From positions 68,501-132,500 of the forward strand of contig NZ_CP029797.1 of assembly GCF_003268595.1 (NCBI RefSeq): a stretch of DNA of 64,000 nucleotides, in the 5' to 3' direction. The notes under the pieces are model-generated. The model searched no databases and was not told the origin of the DNA. It saw nothing but the letters and a program-made list of their open reading frames with translations. The position numbers were made by a program, and so were the translations under genes. This stretch comes from Paraliobacillus zengyii (GTDB lineage: Bacteria > Bacillota > Bacilli > Bacillales > Amphibacillaceae). Every line of letters begins with the position of its first letter. The first letter of the stretch is position 1. Shown here piece by piece: positions 37,202 to 46,791 of the stretch.

Positions 37202-38049
37202 AATTTGAAAATGTAACAGCAGATTATCAAATAGGACCGCTAAAAAATGCAAACGTAGTAAAGGACATAGTGCTGACACTGCCAACAAGGTCATTTACAG
37301 CAATAGTTGGCCACACTGGTGCCGGTAAATCAAGTTTATTGAAGACAGTTAACGGATTACTATTACCAAGTACGGGAAGTATCATCGTTGGCAATACAGT
37401 AATAACAGCAAATAAGGAAAAACAAGCACTAAAGAAAATAAGGAAACATGTAGGAATGGTGTTTCAGTTTCCAGAAGCACAATTATTTGCTGAAACAGTT
37501 GAAAAGGATATTCAGTTTGGGCCGATGAATTTTGGTGTATCAGTGGGTGAAGTAAAGGAAAGAACGAAACAAGCTATCTATGCAGTGGGATTAGATGAAG
37601 CCATATTAAAAATGTCACCTTTTTCCTTGTCAGGAGGACAACAAAGACGAGTGGCTATTGCTGGTGTTCTAGCGACGAATCCAGATGTCTTACTCTTAGA
37701 TGAACCCGGAGCAGGTTTAGATCCAGAGGGGAAACGAGGCATTTTATCAATGATAAAAAAGATTCATGTAGAAAGAGGACTAACAACAATTATTGTTACG
37801 CATGATATGGATGATGTTGCTAAATATGCTGAAGATGTAGTAGTAATGGAGAAAGGAACGATTGCCGCCCACCAATCAGTAAAAACCTTTTTTTCAGATC
37901 CTGAAAGATTGGAAAAATGGCATGTGGAATTGCCAGAGGCCAGAAAGCTGCAATTAAAAATAGAGCGACAAACAGGTGTTAAAATGCCAGATGTATGTTT
38001 GACAATCGATGAACTGACAGAAGGATTAATTGAGGTGGGCTTGGCATGA
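37186..38049 (+). CDS. ecfA2: ECF transporter ATPase EcfA2
   Basis: Second ATPase (287 aa) of the ECF module. Walker A GHTGAGKSS, Q-loop GMVFQFPEAQLFAETVEKDI, signature LSGGQQRR, Walker B LLLDEPGAGLDP and switch His in VTHDMDDVA are intact. The C-terminal extension (EARKLQLKIERQTGVKMPD) is typical of EcfA2. Two in-frame ATGs (37186, 37192) lie within the end of ecfA1. It overlaps ecfT by 4 bases. Confidence 0.95.
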   Translation: MVMQIKFENVTADYQIGPLKNANVVKDIVLTLPTRSFTAIVGHTGAGKSSLLKTVNGLLLPSTGSIIVGNTVITANKEKQALKKIRKHVGMVFQFPEAQLFAETVEKDIQFGPMNFGVSVGEVKERTKQAIYAVGLDEAILKMSPFSLSGGQQRRVAIAGVLATNPDVLLLDEPGAGLDPEGKRGILSMIKKIHVERGLTTIIVTHDMDDVAKYAEDVVVMEKGTIAAHQSVKTFFSDPERLEKWHVELPEARKLQLKIERQTGVKMPDVCLTIDELTEGLIEVGLA

Positions 38050-38858
38050 ATAAGCTAATATTAGGTCGTTACTTTCCTGGCGATTCACGGATACATCTTT
38101 TAGATCCACGAGCAAAATTAATTACTGCTATTTATTTTATAGGTATTATATTTATTGCGAATAACTGGCAAACTTATGTATTGTTAGGTCTTTTCACCTT
38201 TATCGTCATGTTTCTTTCGGGAGTGAAAATAAAAACCTATTTACGTGGTGTGCGTCCACTTATCTGGTTAATATTATTTACGGTGTTCCTTCAAGTATTA
38301 TTCACTGGCGGTGGAACGGTTTATATAGATTGGGGTCCCATAACGATTTCAACATTCGGTTTACTAAATGGACTATATATTTTTTGCCGATTTGTAATGA
38401 TTATCTTTATCTCAACCGTTGTAACATTAACAACAAAACCTATCGACTTAACAGATGGTATTAATTCCTTACTGCGTCCGTTACGTTTTTTTAAGCTTCC
38501 TGTTGATGAAATTGCATTGATGCTTTCTATTTCTTTACGTTTTATTCCGAATTTATTAGATGAAACACAAAAAGTGATGGATGCACAACGGGCACGAGGT
38601 ACTACTTTTGGAGAAGGATCACTAGTAGATCAAATGAAAAAACTCATTCCTATCATCATGCCGTTATTTGTTAGTTCTTTAAGAAGAGCGGAAAATATGG
38701 CTGATGTAATGGAGGTGAGAGGGTATCAATCAGACAAGCCTAGATCAAGTTTTCGAAGGCTAGCTTGGCAAAAATCAGATACTATTAGTTTGTTAGTAAT
38801 GGCGATTTTAACGGTAGTACTTGTTGTCTTACGTTCTAACGTAGTTACTTATTTATAA
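38046..38858 (+). CDS. ecfT: ECF transporter transmembrane protein EcfT
   Basis: Membrane scaffold (270 aa) that links the two ATPases to the S component. It has hydrophobic helices in the first 130 residues and the coupling helices with the two Ala-Arg-Gly-type motifs (MDAQRARGTTFG and MEVRGYQSDKPRS). It starts within the ecfA2 stop. No S component is in this window, so the module must be shared with S genes elsewhere; riboflavin (RibU) is plausible given the flavin-using neighbours, but this is inference. Confidence 0.95.
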   Translation: MNKLILGRYFPGDSRIHLLDPRAKLITAIYFIGIIFIANNWQTYVLLGLFTFIVMFLSGVKIKTYLRGVRPLIWLILFTVFLQVLFTGGGTVYIDWGPITISTFGLLNGLYIFCRFVMIIFISTVVTLTTKPIDLTDGINSLLRPLRFFKLPVDEIALMLSISLRFIPNLLDETQKVMDAQRARGTTFGEGSLVDQMKKLIPIIMPLFVSSLRRAENMADVMEVRGYQSDKPRSSFRRLAWQKSDTISLLVMAILTVVLVVLRSNVVTYL

Positions 38859-38866
38859 ATGAACAG

Positions 38867-38900
38867 AAAAAAACCTTCTTGATATATCAAGAAGGTTTTT
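38867..38900. terminator. Bidirectional terminator between ecfT and tRNA-Met
   Basis: Perfect 15-bp palindromic stem AAAAACCTTCTTGAT/ATCAAGAAGGTTTTT with flanking A and T runs; it ends ecfT on the plus strand and the tRNA on the minus strand. Confidence 0.9.
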
Positions 38901-38903
38901 CGA

Positions 38904-38977
38904 TAGCGGCGGAGGGGATCGAACCCCCGACCTCACGGGTATGAACCGTACGCTCTCGCCAGCTGAGCTACGCCGCT
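38904..38977 (-). tRNA. tRNA-Met (CAT)
   Basis: On the minus strand the cloverleaf is complete: acceptor AGCGGCG pairing with CGCCGCT, D-arm GCTC...GAGC, anticodon loop TTCATAC (CAT), and T-arm GGGGG-TTCGATC-type. CCA is not encoded. B. subtilis has a tRNA-Met gene at this locus, before spoIIE; here it is on the opposite strand and the tRNA-Glu neighbour is absent. Confidence 0.95.
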
Positions 38978-39127
38978 ACGTTATTTCAAAGGCACAAGTG
39001 ATATCATACAATAGCGCTTAACTTGTGTCAATAGCATTTCATTAAAATGTTTCTAATGAATCAAGTAAGACAAAAATTTGCTATAATAGATAAAGGTGTT
39101 TTTTGAATATTAAATATAGTGGGGAAG
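38978..39127. other. Intergenic region between tRNA-Met and repeat copy C
   Basis: AT-rich, no gene. The promoter of the minus-strand tRNA must lie here; I see minus-strand TATTGTATGAT-like -10 material near 39003-39012 but no firm -35. Confidence 0.35.
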
Positions 39128-39387
39128 TCCGACGTAACATACTGCTCTGACATATACGTCGCTTTCCGTGGGCACAGGAGTCTCTGTATATTTCCATCGC
39201 TAGAAAGAGGTATCCTCTCGTGAGTTGAAAATCATATTTTATAGAGAAATTAAACTCCATATTTCTATTTTTTGCATAGTTAATTTATTATAGAAAAAAC
39301 TAGTGGATTAATCTAAATCGACGATACTTTAACTGTACTAGCGGAAAGGGAACCCATTTGCTTCCGTAGCGGGTAAGTTACGTCGGA
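39128..39387. repeat. Structured intergenic repeat, copy C
   Basis: Bounded by perfect 11-bp inverted repeats TCCGACGTAAC (39128-39138) and GTTACGTCGGA (39377-39387). Near the left (about 39155-39185) the reverse complement of the family boxes appears fused directly (GACTCCTG joined to TGCCCACGGAAAGCGACG), without the internal hairpin. Near the right are GCGGAAAGGGAACCCATTTG and AGCGGGTAA, matching the right arm of D2. The middle is AT-rich and unrelated. No transposase is present. Confidence 0.7.
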
Positions 39388-39462
39388 GTGTATAGATTTT
39401 CTGTAAAAAGCTAGCTTTGTAAAAACAGCCTAAAGAAAATATTTATAGAGGAGAGAAAATAG

Positions 39463-40035
39463 ATGATTTGTTTAATTCGACATGGGGAAACTGATTGGAA
39501 TTTACAAGGAAGAATACAAGGGGGCACAGATATTGAATTAAATGAAAATGGCGTTAAACAAGCAGAGGCATGTAAAACATATTTTGAAGGTGCAGATTGG
39601 GATTTAATTATTGCTAGTCCTATGAAAAGAGCAAAGCGTACAGCAGAGATTATTAATAAAGCATTAAATGTAGATTTAGTGGAAATGTCCGACTTTAAAG
39701 AGCGAACGTTTGGTGAAGCAGAAGGTCTAACTTTAGCAGAGCGTAACAAACTTTTTCCGGATGGTAACTATCCAGGTCAGGAGTCAAAAGAAGATTTGGA
39801 AAGCAGAGTAATGGCTGGAATAGGCTTGATTAACAAGACTTTTCCTAATAAAAAAGTGTTACTTGTTGCACATGGTGCTGTAATTCATGCGATTTTATCT
39901 GTAACGTCGGGAGAAGAAATAGATTTTACTAATACGAAACTCTTAAATGCATGTTTGAGTAATATAGAATACACGGAAGATAAATGGCACGTACATAATT
40001 ATAATCAAATTGATCATTTAACAGTGGATAAGTAA
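39463..40035 (+). CDS. Histidine phosphatase family protein
   Basis: Phosphoglycerate-mutase-like phosphatase (190 aa). The phospho-His motif LIRHGETDWN is at residues 4-13, the second Arg/Glu region is in ASPMKRAKRTAEI and FKERTFGEAEG, and the second catalytic His is in LLVAHGAVIHAIL. Members act on varied small phosphates (PhoE, GpmB-like, CobC); the substrate cannot be told. GAGGAGAG precedes the ATG. It is preceded by repeat copy C and ended by a good terminator. Confidence 0.9.
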   Translation: MICLIRHGETDWNLQGRIQGGTDIELNENGVKQAEACKTYFEGADWDLIIASPMKRAKRTAEIINKALNVDLVEMSDFKERTFGEAEGLTLAERNKLFPDGNYPGQESKEDLESRVMAGIGLINKTFPNKKVLLVAHGAVIHAILSVTSGEEIDFTNTKLLNACLSNIEYTEDKWHVHNYNQIDHLTVDK

Positions 40036-40076
40036 GAAGAAAACGAATCATCTATTGATGGCATACAACAACTTGC

Positions 40077-40108
40077 AAAAACATCTATCGTATCGATAGA
40101 TGTTTTTT
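40077..40108 (+). terminator. Terminator after the phosphatase gene
   Basis: AAAACATCTATCG pairs with CGATAGATGTTTT, 3-base loop, then T residues. Confidence 0.88.
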
Positions 40109-40280
40109 GCTAGTGAACTTTTTTCTTTCGTCGTTTAATGCATTTTCGACATATGAGAAGATTGACTTATATGCCTATCAAGACAGGCTATAAGCACTTA
40201 GAAGTGATGTTTTAAGGTGATAGTTAAATAGGGACTAACTTTTCACTTTATGTTGAAACTAGCTTATCTGTACGGAATGA

Positions 40281-40287
40281 AGTCGAA
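40281..40287 (+). promoter_or_regulatory. Candidate Spo0A box upstream of spoIIE
   Basis: AGTCGAA matches the 0A box TGTCGAA at 6 of 7. It is about 27 bases upstream of the -35, similar to the upstream boxes of the B. subtilis spoIIE promoter. A second, weaker match (TTTTGACAAAA) overlaps the -35 itself. Confidence 0.4.
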
Positions 40288-40313
40288 CATTTTCATACGA
40301 GACCCTTGTTGTT

Positions 40314-40346
40314 TTGACAAAAAAATGAAAAGAATTGTGTTTTAAT
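40314..40346 (+). promoter_or_regulatory. Spo0A-type spoIIE promoter with long spacer
   Basis: TTGACA (40314-40319) and TTTAAT (40341-40346) are separated by 21 bases. The B. subtilis spoIIE promoter is known for a 21-base spacer read by sigma-A with Spo0A~P. The start codon is at 40376 with CGAGGAG before it. Confidence 0.6.
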
Positions 40347-40375
40347 AAACAGCATACTAAACGAGGAGTGAAAGT

Positions 40376-42823
40376 ATGTTGGATACAATAACAGGAACAA
40401 AAGGATTACCCATCCATACGAATAAAGCGGATCAGTTAAAAAAATGGTGGAAGGAAAAACAACGGAATCTCCTATTTGAACAAGGGGGATTATTATATTT
40501 TGTCGCCTTTTTATTAGGACGAGCAGTTATCTTGGAATCATTGTCGCCATTTGCTCTAGCTTATTTAGCCTCTGTTTGGTTTGTTCGTAAGGAGAAAGTA
40601 AGGCCGTTAATAATAGTAATGATTATCGGTGCTACAACAGTAGGTATTGAGCATGGTTTATTTATAGCTACAGCCTCGTTTGTCTTTGTTTTCTTTGCAG
40701 CGATAGTAAAGCAAGTAAAGAACCAACAAAAGATTATACCATTTCTTGTTTTCTTTGCTAGTTTATTACCACGGGTTACACACTATGCCCTTTTTGATAC
40801 GCTCAATTCTTTTGAATGGACATTAGCGATTGTTGAGGCAGTATTAAGTGCTGTCCTTGTATTGATATTTATGCAGAGTATTCCGCTTTTATCACCAAAA
40901 AGATATAAACCTACACTGAAAAATGAAGAAATTATTTCTTTAATTATCTTACTTGCTTCCGTGTTGACTGGAACGATTGGTTGGGAACTACAAGGCGCCA
41001 ATGTAGAACAGATTGCTTCAAGATACCTTGTCTTATGGTTAGCTTATATTGGTGGTGCCGCGATAGGTTCCACGGTAGGGGTTGTTACGGGTCTTATTCT
41101 AAGTTTGGCAAGTGTTAGTAGCCTTTACCAAATGAGTTTATTAGCTTTCGGGGGACTACTAGGAGGTCTATTGAAGGAAGGAAAGAAGCTAGGGGTTGGT
41201 TTAGGTTTATTTGTCGGAACAGTATTAATCGGAATTTATGGCGGTGGAATTGCGACGCTGTTTCCTTCTTTATTAGAGACGAGTATCGCTATTTTATTAT
41301 TTTTCTGTACACCTGATCAATGGATAAGACAAATGTCTAGATATATACCAGGAACAAATGAACACACGATTGAACAACAGCAATATGTCCAAAAAGTAAG
41401 AGATGTGACTGCCAATCGAATCGAACAGTTCTCTGATGTTTTTGAGGCTTTATCAAAAAGCTTTGAAGGACAACCAGAGAAAGATATAGAAGATGATCAT
41501 GATCAGAAAGAATTGGATTACTACTTAAGTAATGTGACGGAGAAGACTTGCCAAAGTTGTTTTAAGAAGGATTGGTGTTGGGGACAACATTTTGATGAAA
41601 CATATGATTACATGACAGCCTTGAAACAAGACTTGGAAAAAGGACAATCACCAAATAAAATAACGCAATCAAAGTTTTCTAACCATTGTGTGAAATCACA
41701 AAAGGTAGTAGAAGTAATGAAAGAAGAATTGTCTTATTATGAGGCAAATCAAAAATTAAAAAAACAAGTTGGAGAAAGTCGACGTTTTGTAGCAGATCAA
41801 TTACTTGGTGTTGCTGAAGTGATGGGCGATTTTGCAAAAGAAATAGTGAAAGAAAAAGAAAACCATGAACAACAAGAATTAGAGATTATCGCTGCATTAA
41901 AACATTTAGGAGTAGAGATAGATAAATTAGAAATCTATAGTTTAAAAAAAGGTGATATAGATATTGAACTTGATTTCTCTGTTTATCAATATAATGGGGA
42001 GGGCCCAAAACTAATTGCCCCTGTCATTTCTGATATTTTAGAAGAAACAATCGTTATAAAAGAAGAAGAGATTTCCCCTTTACCAAATGGTTACTGCCAT
42101 CTTAGCTTTACATCCGCTAGAAAATATACTACCAATATTGGATTAGCACACGCTGCGATAGGTGGAGGATTTATTTCTGGTGATAGCTATTCAACAATGG
42201 AACTTAGTTCTGGTAAACATGCTTTGGCTATTAGTGATGGAATGGGAAATGGTGTACGTGCGCATGAAGAAAGTACGGAGACATTAAAACTATTAAAACA
42301 GATACTACATTCTGGTATTGATGAACAAGTCGCAATTAAGTCGATAAACTCCATCTTATCGTTACGAACAAATGATGAGATCTACTCGACATTGGATTTA
42401 GCGATGATAGACCTTCATCATGCAGGAGTTCAATTTTTAAAAATTGGTTCTACACCAAGTTTTATTAAGCGAGGAGAACAAGTTCATACGATAGAAGCTA
42501 GTAATTTACCAATTGGTATTATCCAAGACTTCGACGTAGATGTTGTGGATTTTCAATTAAAAGATGAAGACATATTGATTATGACCAGTGATGGGGTATT
42601 TGAGGGGCCAAAGCATATCGAAAACCCAGATATATGGTTAAAACGTAAAATAAAAGAATTGGAGACAAATGATCCACAAGAAATTGCCGACCTATTATTA
42701 GAAGAAGTTGTTCGAACGACGGCAGGGGTGATTGAGGATGATATGACTGTTTTAGTAGCTAAAATAACCAAATTCAACCCTAGGTGGTCAAGTATTCCGG
42801 TTTATCAAAAGCAAGCAAATTAA
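40376..42823 (+). CDS. spoIIE: Stage II sporulation protein E, serine phosphatase
   Basis: 815-aa membrane phosphatase that dephosphorylates SpoIIAA and so activates sigma-F in the forespore; it also takes part in polar septation. About ten membrane helices lie in residues 45-320, then a regulatory and FtsZ-interacting region (with CQSCFKKDWCWG), then a PP2C domain from about 590. The metal-binding Asp residues are at about 621 (AISDGMGNG) and 739 (IMTSDGVFEG). Full length and intact. It heads the conserved spoIIE-yabS-yabT block. Confidence 0.97.
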   Translation: MLDTITGTKGLPIHTNKADQLKKWWKEKQRNLLFEQGGLLYFVAFLLGRAVILESLSPFALAYLASVWFVRKEKVRPLIIVMIIGATTVGIEHGLFIATASFVFVFFAAIVKQVKNQQKIIPFLVFFASLLPRVTHYALFDTLNSFEWTLAIVEAVLSAVLVLIFMQSIPLLSPKRYKPTLKNEEIISLIILLASVLTGTIGWELQGANVEQIASRYLVLWLAYIGGAAIGSTVGVVTGLILSLASVSSLYQMSLLAFGGLLGGLLKEGKKLGVGLGLFVGTVLIGIYGGGIATLFPSLLETSIAILLFFCTPDQWIRQMSRYIPGTNEHTIEQQQYVQKVRDVTANRIEQFSDVFEALSKSFEGQPEKDIEDDHDQKELDYYLSNVTEKTCQSCFKKDWCWGQHFDETYDYMTALKQDLEKGQSPNKITQSKFSNHCVKSQKVVEVMKEELSYYEANQKLKKQVGESRRFVADQLLGVAEVMGDFAKEIVKEKENHEQQELEIIAALKHLGVEIDKLEIYSLKKGDIDIELDFSVYQYNGEGPKLIAPVISDILEETIVIKEEEISPLPNGYCHLSFTSARKYTTNIGLAHAAIGGGFISGDSYSTMELSSGKHALAISDGMGNGVRAHEESTETLKLLKQILHSGIDEQVAIKSINSILSLRTNDEIYSTLDLAMIDLHHAGVQFLKIGSTPSFIKRGEQVHTIEASNLPIGIIQDFDVDVVDFQLKDEDILIMTSDGVFEGPKHIENPDIWLKRKIKELETNDPQEIADLLLEEVVRTTAGVIEDDMTVLVAKITKFNPRWSSIPVYQKQAN

Positions 42824-42920
42824 CAAGCTTTTTGATAACTTAATAGTATAAAGTCCCTTTAATTTGTCGACAATGATGCTAAGTAAAAGCGATAGAAGAA
42901 AGGCAAAGGAGGAAGATGGG

Positions 42921-43661
42921 ATGAAGAAAGGGACGTTAAAGCAAATATTATTGATCACGGATGGCTGTTCGAATAAAGGCGAAGACCCTTCTATGGTAGC
43001 GGCTTTGATTGCACAACAAGGTATAACCGTCAATGTTATCGGTGTGTTAGAAGATGATCAAAGTGAGAATCCAATGGGGCTAGAAGAGGTGGAAGAGATT
43101 GCGTTAGCAGGAGAAGGTGTTAGTCAGATTGTTTACCAACAAGCACTCTCTCAAACAATTCAAACGGTGACAAAGCAAGCAATGACACAAACATTGCAAG
43201 GTGTTGTAAATCAAGAGTTAAAGCAAATATTAGGACCAAATCAAACCATCGAGTCGCTACCACCGGAACAACGAGGAGAAGTAATGGAAGTTGTAGAGGA
43301 GCTAGGCGAGACGTGTAATATAGAAGTTTTCGTTTTAGTTGATACAAGTGCTAGTATGCAGAATAAACTACCAACTGTTAAAGAAGCATTAATTGATCTA
43401 TCTATTAGTATGAATGCTCGAATCGGAAAAAATAAATTTGCAATTTCATCATTTCCCGGTAAAAGAAAGCCATTAACTAAAATTACAGATTGGTCAAATA
43501 AACTAGATTCTATTTCTTCTGTTTTCCCTAAATTAACAAGTGGGGGTATTACACCTACGGGCCCTGCACTAAAAGAAGCGATGTATCAGTTTGGGAAATC
43601 AAGATTAACAAGGAGTATGAATCAAAACGATGAATCAAACATCGAAGAAACAGGGAATTAA
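42921..43661 (+). CDS. yabS: VWA-domain protein YabS
   Basis: 246-aa protein, start MKKGTLKQILLITDGCSNKGEDPSMVAALIAQQGI, with a von Willebrand factor A-like fold and a MIDAS-type DTSAS motif in VFVLVDTSASMQNKL. In B. subtilis it is co-located with spoIIE and expressed in sporulation; its function is not established. AAAGGAGG at 8 bases fixes the ATG at 42921; the frame is open to 42864. Its end overlaps yabT by 32 bases. Confidence 0.88.
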   Translation: MKKGTLKQILLITDGCSNKGEDPSMVAALIAQQGITVNVIGVLEDDQSENPMGLEEVEEIALAGEGVSQIVYQQALSQTIQTVTKQAMTQTLQGVVNQELKQILGPNQTIESLPPEQRGEVMEVVEELGETCNIEVFVLVDTSASMQNKLPTVKEALIDLSISMNARIGKNKFAISSFPGKRKPLTKITDWSNKLDSISSVFPKLTSGGITPTGPALKEAMYQFGKSRLTRSMNQNDESNIEETGN

Positions 43662-44598
43662 TCTAAGGCCAGGAACTGTTATGAGGGGAAAGTGGCACAA
43701 ACAAGTTTATGTTATAAGTAAACAATTGGGGCAGGGTGCTATAGGCTCAGTATATTTGTGCAAAACGAAGGACGGAAAAGAAGGCGCGCTAAAAATAAGT
43801 GATAAGGCGAATTCCATTACGACAGAGGTTAATGTATTGAAGCACCTTTCAAAGGTCCAAGGATCAAACCTTGGGCCTTCTTTATACGATGTGGATGATT
43901 GGACGGACCCAACGGGAATACGTTATACATTCTATGTAATGGAGTATGTAAAAGGTAAAGACTTACCAGCTTTCTTGCGAGAACGAGGAGAAGGCTGGTT
44001 GGGTATCTTGTTTGTACAATTGTTAAAAGACTTGGAACGTCTCCATAAACAAGGGTGGGTATTTGGAGATTTAAAGCTAGATAATGTCATTGTTACCTTT
44101 TCACCACCACGCTTACGCTGGATTGATGTTGGTGGTACGACATTAATTGGTCGATCAATTAAGGAATATACTGAATTCTATGACCGTGGTTATTGGCAGG
44201 TTGGATCTAGGAAAGCTGAGCCAAGCTATGATTTGTTTGCATTAGCAATGATGGCTTTACACTATGCCTATCCAAACCAATTTGATCGTGGACAGTATCC
44301 AATTAAAACATTGCAGGAAAAAATCAGACAATCAAAACAATTATCTCCCTATCAAACATGTTTAGAAAGGGCGCTGAAAGGAGAATACATATCAAGTCTT
44401 GAAATGGAAAAAGATTTAAGCCTGAAATTATTAAAGATAACAAAACCTAAAACTACTAATCATCCAACTTCCATGATGAACCAAAAACAACTTGCATCAA
44501 AAAACCATGTGAATACAGTATGGAGTGCGTGGTTGGAAAGTTTCGCAATTATAATGGTGGCTTTTGTGTTTTTTGTTATCTATTATCTAAGTACGTAA
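43630..44598 (+). CDS. yabT: Serine/threonine protein kinase YabT
   Basis: Hanks-type kinase (322 aa) with a C-terminal membrane anchor (about 300-320, SFAIIMVAFVFFVIYYL). The glycine loop GQGAIGSVY (34-42), the ATP-binding Lys (GALKISDK, about 55), and the catalytic Asp in FGDLKLDNV are present; the DFG position reads DVG. In B. subtilis YabT is DNA-activated, forespore-localised and phosphorylates RecA. AGGAG is 14 bases from this ATG, a rather long spacing; coupling with yabS may help. Confidence 0.9.
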   Translation: MNQTSKKQGINLRPGTVMRGKWHKQVYVISKQLGQGAIGSVYLCKTKDGKEGALKISDKANSITTEVNVLKHLSKVQGSNLGPSLYDVDDWTDPTGIRYTFYVMEYVKGKDLPAFLRERGEGWLGILFVQLLKDLERLHKQGWVFGDLKLDNVIVTFSPPRLRWIDVGGTTLIGRSIKEYTEFYDRGYWQVGSRKAEPSYDLFALAMMALHYAYPNQFDRGQYPIKTLQEKIRQSKQLSPYQTCLERALKGEYISSLEMEKDLSLKLLKITKPKTTNHPTSMMNQKQLASKNHVNTVWSAWLESFAIIMVAFVFFVIYYLST

Positions 44599-44708
44599 GT
44601 CAGATGGTCATTCTTTTGTAAAACCTAAGCGAAAGACTTCCTATGTGGTAGGGAACATGTTAGGATAGACTTGTTTACCATGCTAATGAAAGAAGTTGAA
44701 TCGGTAAA

Positions 44709-46112
44709 ATGTTTAAACAAGAAGTAGATACCTTTATTAAACGCTATGCATTATTCAAACCACACAGTACGTTGTTGATTGGTGTATCAGGTGGACCAGA
44801 TTCGATGGCTTTACTTCATTACTTAAATGTAATTAAAAAAGCATGGGATTTTCAGTTAATTGTTGTATCAGTAGATCATGGATTGCGTGGAGAAGAATCA
44901 AAAGTAGATGTGGATTATGTTTCGGCCTTTTGTGCGGAAAAAAACATAGCATTTTATCGCACGGCGTTAGATGTCCCGTCATTTAAAAAAGAGCATAAAC
45001 TAGGTACACAAGAAGCAGCTCGTAACATGAGGTATCGTTTTTTTGCTGATCAAATGGATCAACATAAAGCGGATTATTTGGTTTTAGGACATCATGGTGA
45101 TGACCAGATCGAAACAGTTTTGATGCGTCTTACCCGGACGGCTAATCCATCATCCTTAGCTGGAATCCCTGTTAAACGTCCGTTTGCTGACGGCGAGCTT
45201 GTGAGACCATTATTATCCGTGACAAAGGAAGAGATTGAATCGTATTGCCAGGAGAATGGGATTATACCAAGAAGAGACCCCTCAAATGAAGAAGATGTCT
45301 ACACTCGAAATTTTTTCAGAATTCATTTGTTACCTTTATTGAAAAAACAAAATCCTAACTTACATCGTTCTGTCAGAAAATTAAGCGAGTCGATTAGAGC
45401 GGATAATGCGTACATGAACGAACAAGCGGAAAAAGTGATGGATGAAATTGTACAACTATCAAATGAAGAAAAGCAAGTGACATGTTCAATTAAACTTTTA
45501 AAAAAGCATCCGTTTGCTTTACAAAGGCGCATATTTCATCTAATATTAAGTCATCTATATGATGTACTACCGAATGGTTTACATTTTGGTCATGAGGAAC
45601 AGTTTTTTGATCTTATACATAGTGAACGGGCAAATGTAACGATAGATTTGCCGAAAGATTTACAGATAACGAAATCGTATCAAACACTGTATTTTCACTT
45701 TCGAGAAGAAGAGATAGCATGTTTTTCTGCATATTTATCTGTTCCTAGTCAAGTATATCTACCGACAGGAGCAGTGGTTTCAGCCTCTTTTGTAACGGCC
45801 CCCACTGTGCAAGAAGATAAGAATAGACTATTCATTCCGATTAGTGATATAGAGCAAGATGTGCATCTAACCGTTCGATATCGACAAGATGGTGATCGCA
45901 TGTATGTAAAGGGGTTAGATGGTCGAAAAAAGATAAAAGATATCTTCATTGATAAGAAAATCCCTCTACATAAAAGGAATACATGGCCGTTAATAGTTGA
46001 TCAACAAGGAAATGTTCTGTGGGTAATTGGGTTAACAAAAGGTGCGGTCAAAGGATATTCTGGCGGGAGTCAATTTATTCAAATTGAATATAGAAGTAAT
46101 GAAAAAATCTAG
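44709..46112 (+). CDS. tilS: tRNA(Ile)-lysidine synthetase
   Basis: 467-aa PP-loop ATPase that converts the wobble C of tRNA-Ile(CAU) to lysidine, allowing AUA decoding; essential in Bacillus. The PP-loop SGGPDS is at residues 27-32, followed by [23 protein letters not shown] and [20 protein letters not shown]. The C-terminal TilS domains end [30 protein letters not shown]. The upstream ribosome binding site is weak. It is followed by hpt after 10 bases. Confidence 0.96.
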   Translation: MFKQEVDTFIKRYALFKPHSTLLIGVSGGPDSMALLHYLNVIKKAWDFQLIVVSVDHGLRGEESKVDVDYVSAFCAEKNIAFYRTALDVPSFKKEHKLGTQEAARNMRYRFFADQMDQHKADYLVLGHHGDDQIETVLMRLTRTANPSSLAGIPVKRPFADGELVRPLLSVTKEEIESYCQENGIIPRRDPSNEEDVYTRNFFRIHLLPLLKKQNPNLHRSVRKLSESIRADNAYMNEQAEKVMDEIVQLSNEEKQVTCSIKLLKKHPFALQRRIFHLILSHLYDVLPNGLHFGHEEQFFDLIHSERANVTIDLPKDLQITKSYQTLYFHFREEEIACFSAYLSVPSQVYLPTGAVVSASFVTAPTVQEDKNRLFIPISDIEQDVHLTVRYRQDGDRMYVKGLDGRKKIKDIFIDKKIPLHKRNTWPLIVDQQGNVLWVIGLTKGAVKGYSGGSQFIQIEYRSNEKI

Positions 46113-46122
46113 GAGGATCGGG

Positions 46123-46665
46123 ATGCACAAAGACATCGAAAAAATATTAGTATCACAGCAAGAAATTGAGGAAAAATGTAAAGAGCTTGGCGCGCAATTA
46201 TCTGAAGAATATAAAGATCGATTTCCACTAGCGATTGGGGTATTAAAAGGTGCTTTACCATTTATGTCGGATGTTCTTCGCTCTATGGATACATATTTAG
46301 AAATGGATTTTATGGATGTTTCCAGCTATGGTGGAGAAATGCGTTCTTCAGGTGAAGTGAAAATTGTAAAAGATTTAAACACAAAAGTTGAAGGTAGAGA
46401 TTTGCTTATAATTGAAGATATTATTGATAGTGGACTTACATTAAGCTATTTGGTTGATTTATTTAAATATCGTAAAGCAAATTCAATTAAGATTGTTACG
46501 ATGCTAGATAAACCTGCAGGCCGTACTGTTGACATTGTTGCTGATGTGGTTGGTTTTAAAGTGCCAAATGAATTTGTTGTTGGATATGGATTAGATTATC
46601 AAGAAAAGTATCGTAATTTACCTTATATCGGTGTTTTAAAGCCGCACATATATGGTGGAGAATAA
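46123..46665 (+). CDS. hpt: Hypoxanthine phosphoribosyltransferase
   Basis: Purine salvage enzyme (180 aa) that makes IMP or GMP from hypoxanthine or guanine and PRPP. The PRPP motif [17 protein letters not shown], the FMDVSSYGG loop and [22 protein letters not shown] are typical. AGGAGG (46111-46116) sets the ATG at 46123; the longer frame from 46042 runs inside tilS. tilS-hpt-ftsH order is conserved in Bacillaceae. Confidence 0.96.
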   Translation: MHKDIEKILVSQQEIEEKCKELGAQLSEEYKDRFPLAIGVLKGALPFMSDVLRSMDTYLEMDFMDVSSYGGEMRSSGEVKIVKDLNTKVEGRDLLIIEDIIDSGLTLSYLVDLFKYRKANSIKIVTMLDKPAGRTVDIVADVVGFKVPNEFVVGYGLDYQEKYRNLPYIGVLKPHIYGGE

Positions 46666-46707
46666 GAAGAGTATGTAACATGACAGATCAAATAGTAGCA
46701 TATCTTT

Positions 46708-46745
46708 AAAAAAGGAAATGCAATTAGTTGTAATCGTCCTTTTTT
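46708..46745 (+). terminator. Possible terminator after hpt
   Basis: AAAAAAGGA pairs with TCCTTTTTT around a loop of about 20 bases; a weak hairpin, perhaps allowing read-through to ftsH. Confidence 0.5.
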
Positions 46746-46791
46746 ATATGATACTATTTACTATAGTTTTCTCACTTGGAGGAGGTAGGCA

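Noticed and set aside
38904..38977. tRNA-Met as an integration site for the 26-kb block
   Set aside because: No second copy of its 3' end and no integrase was found in the window.
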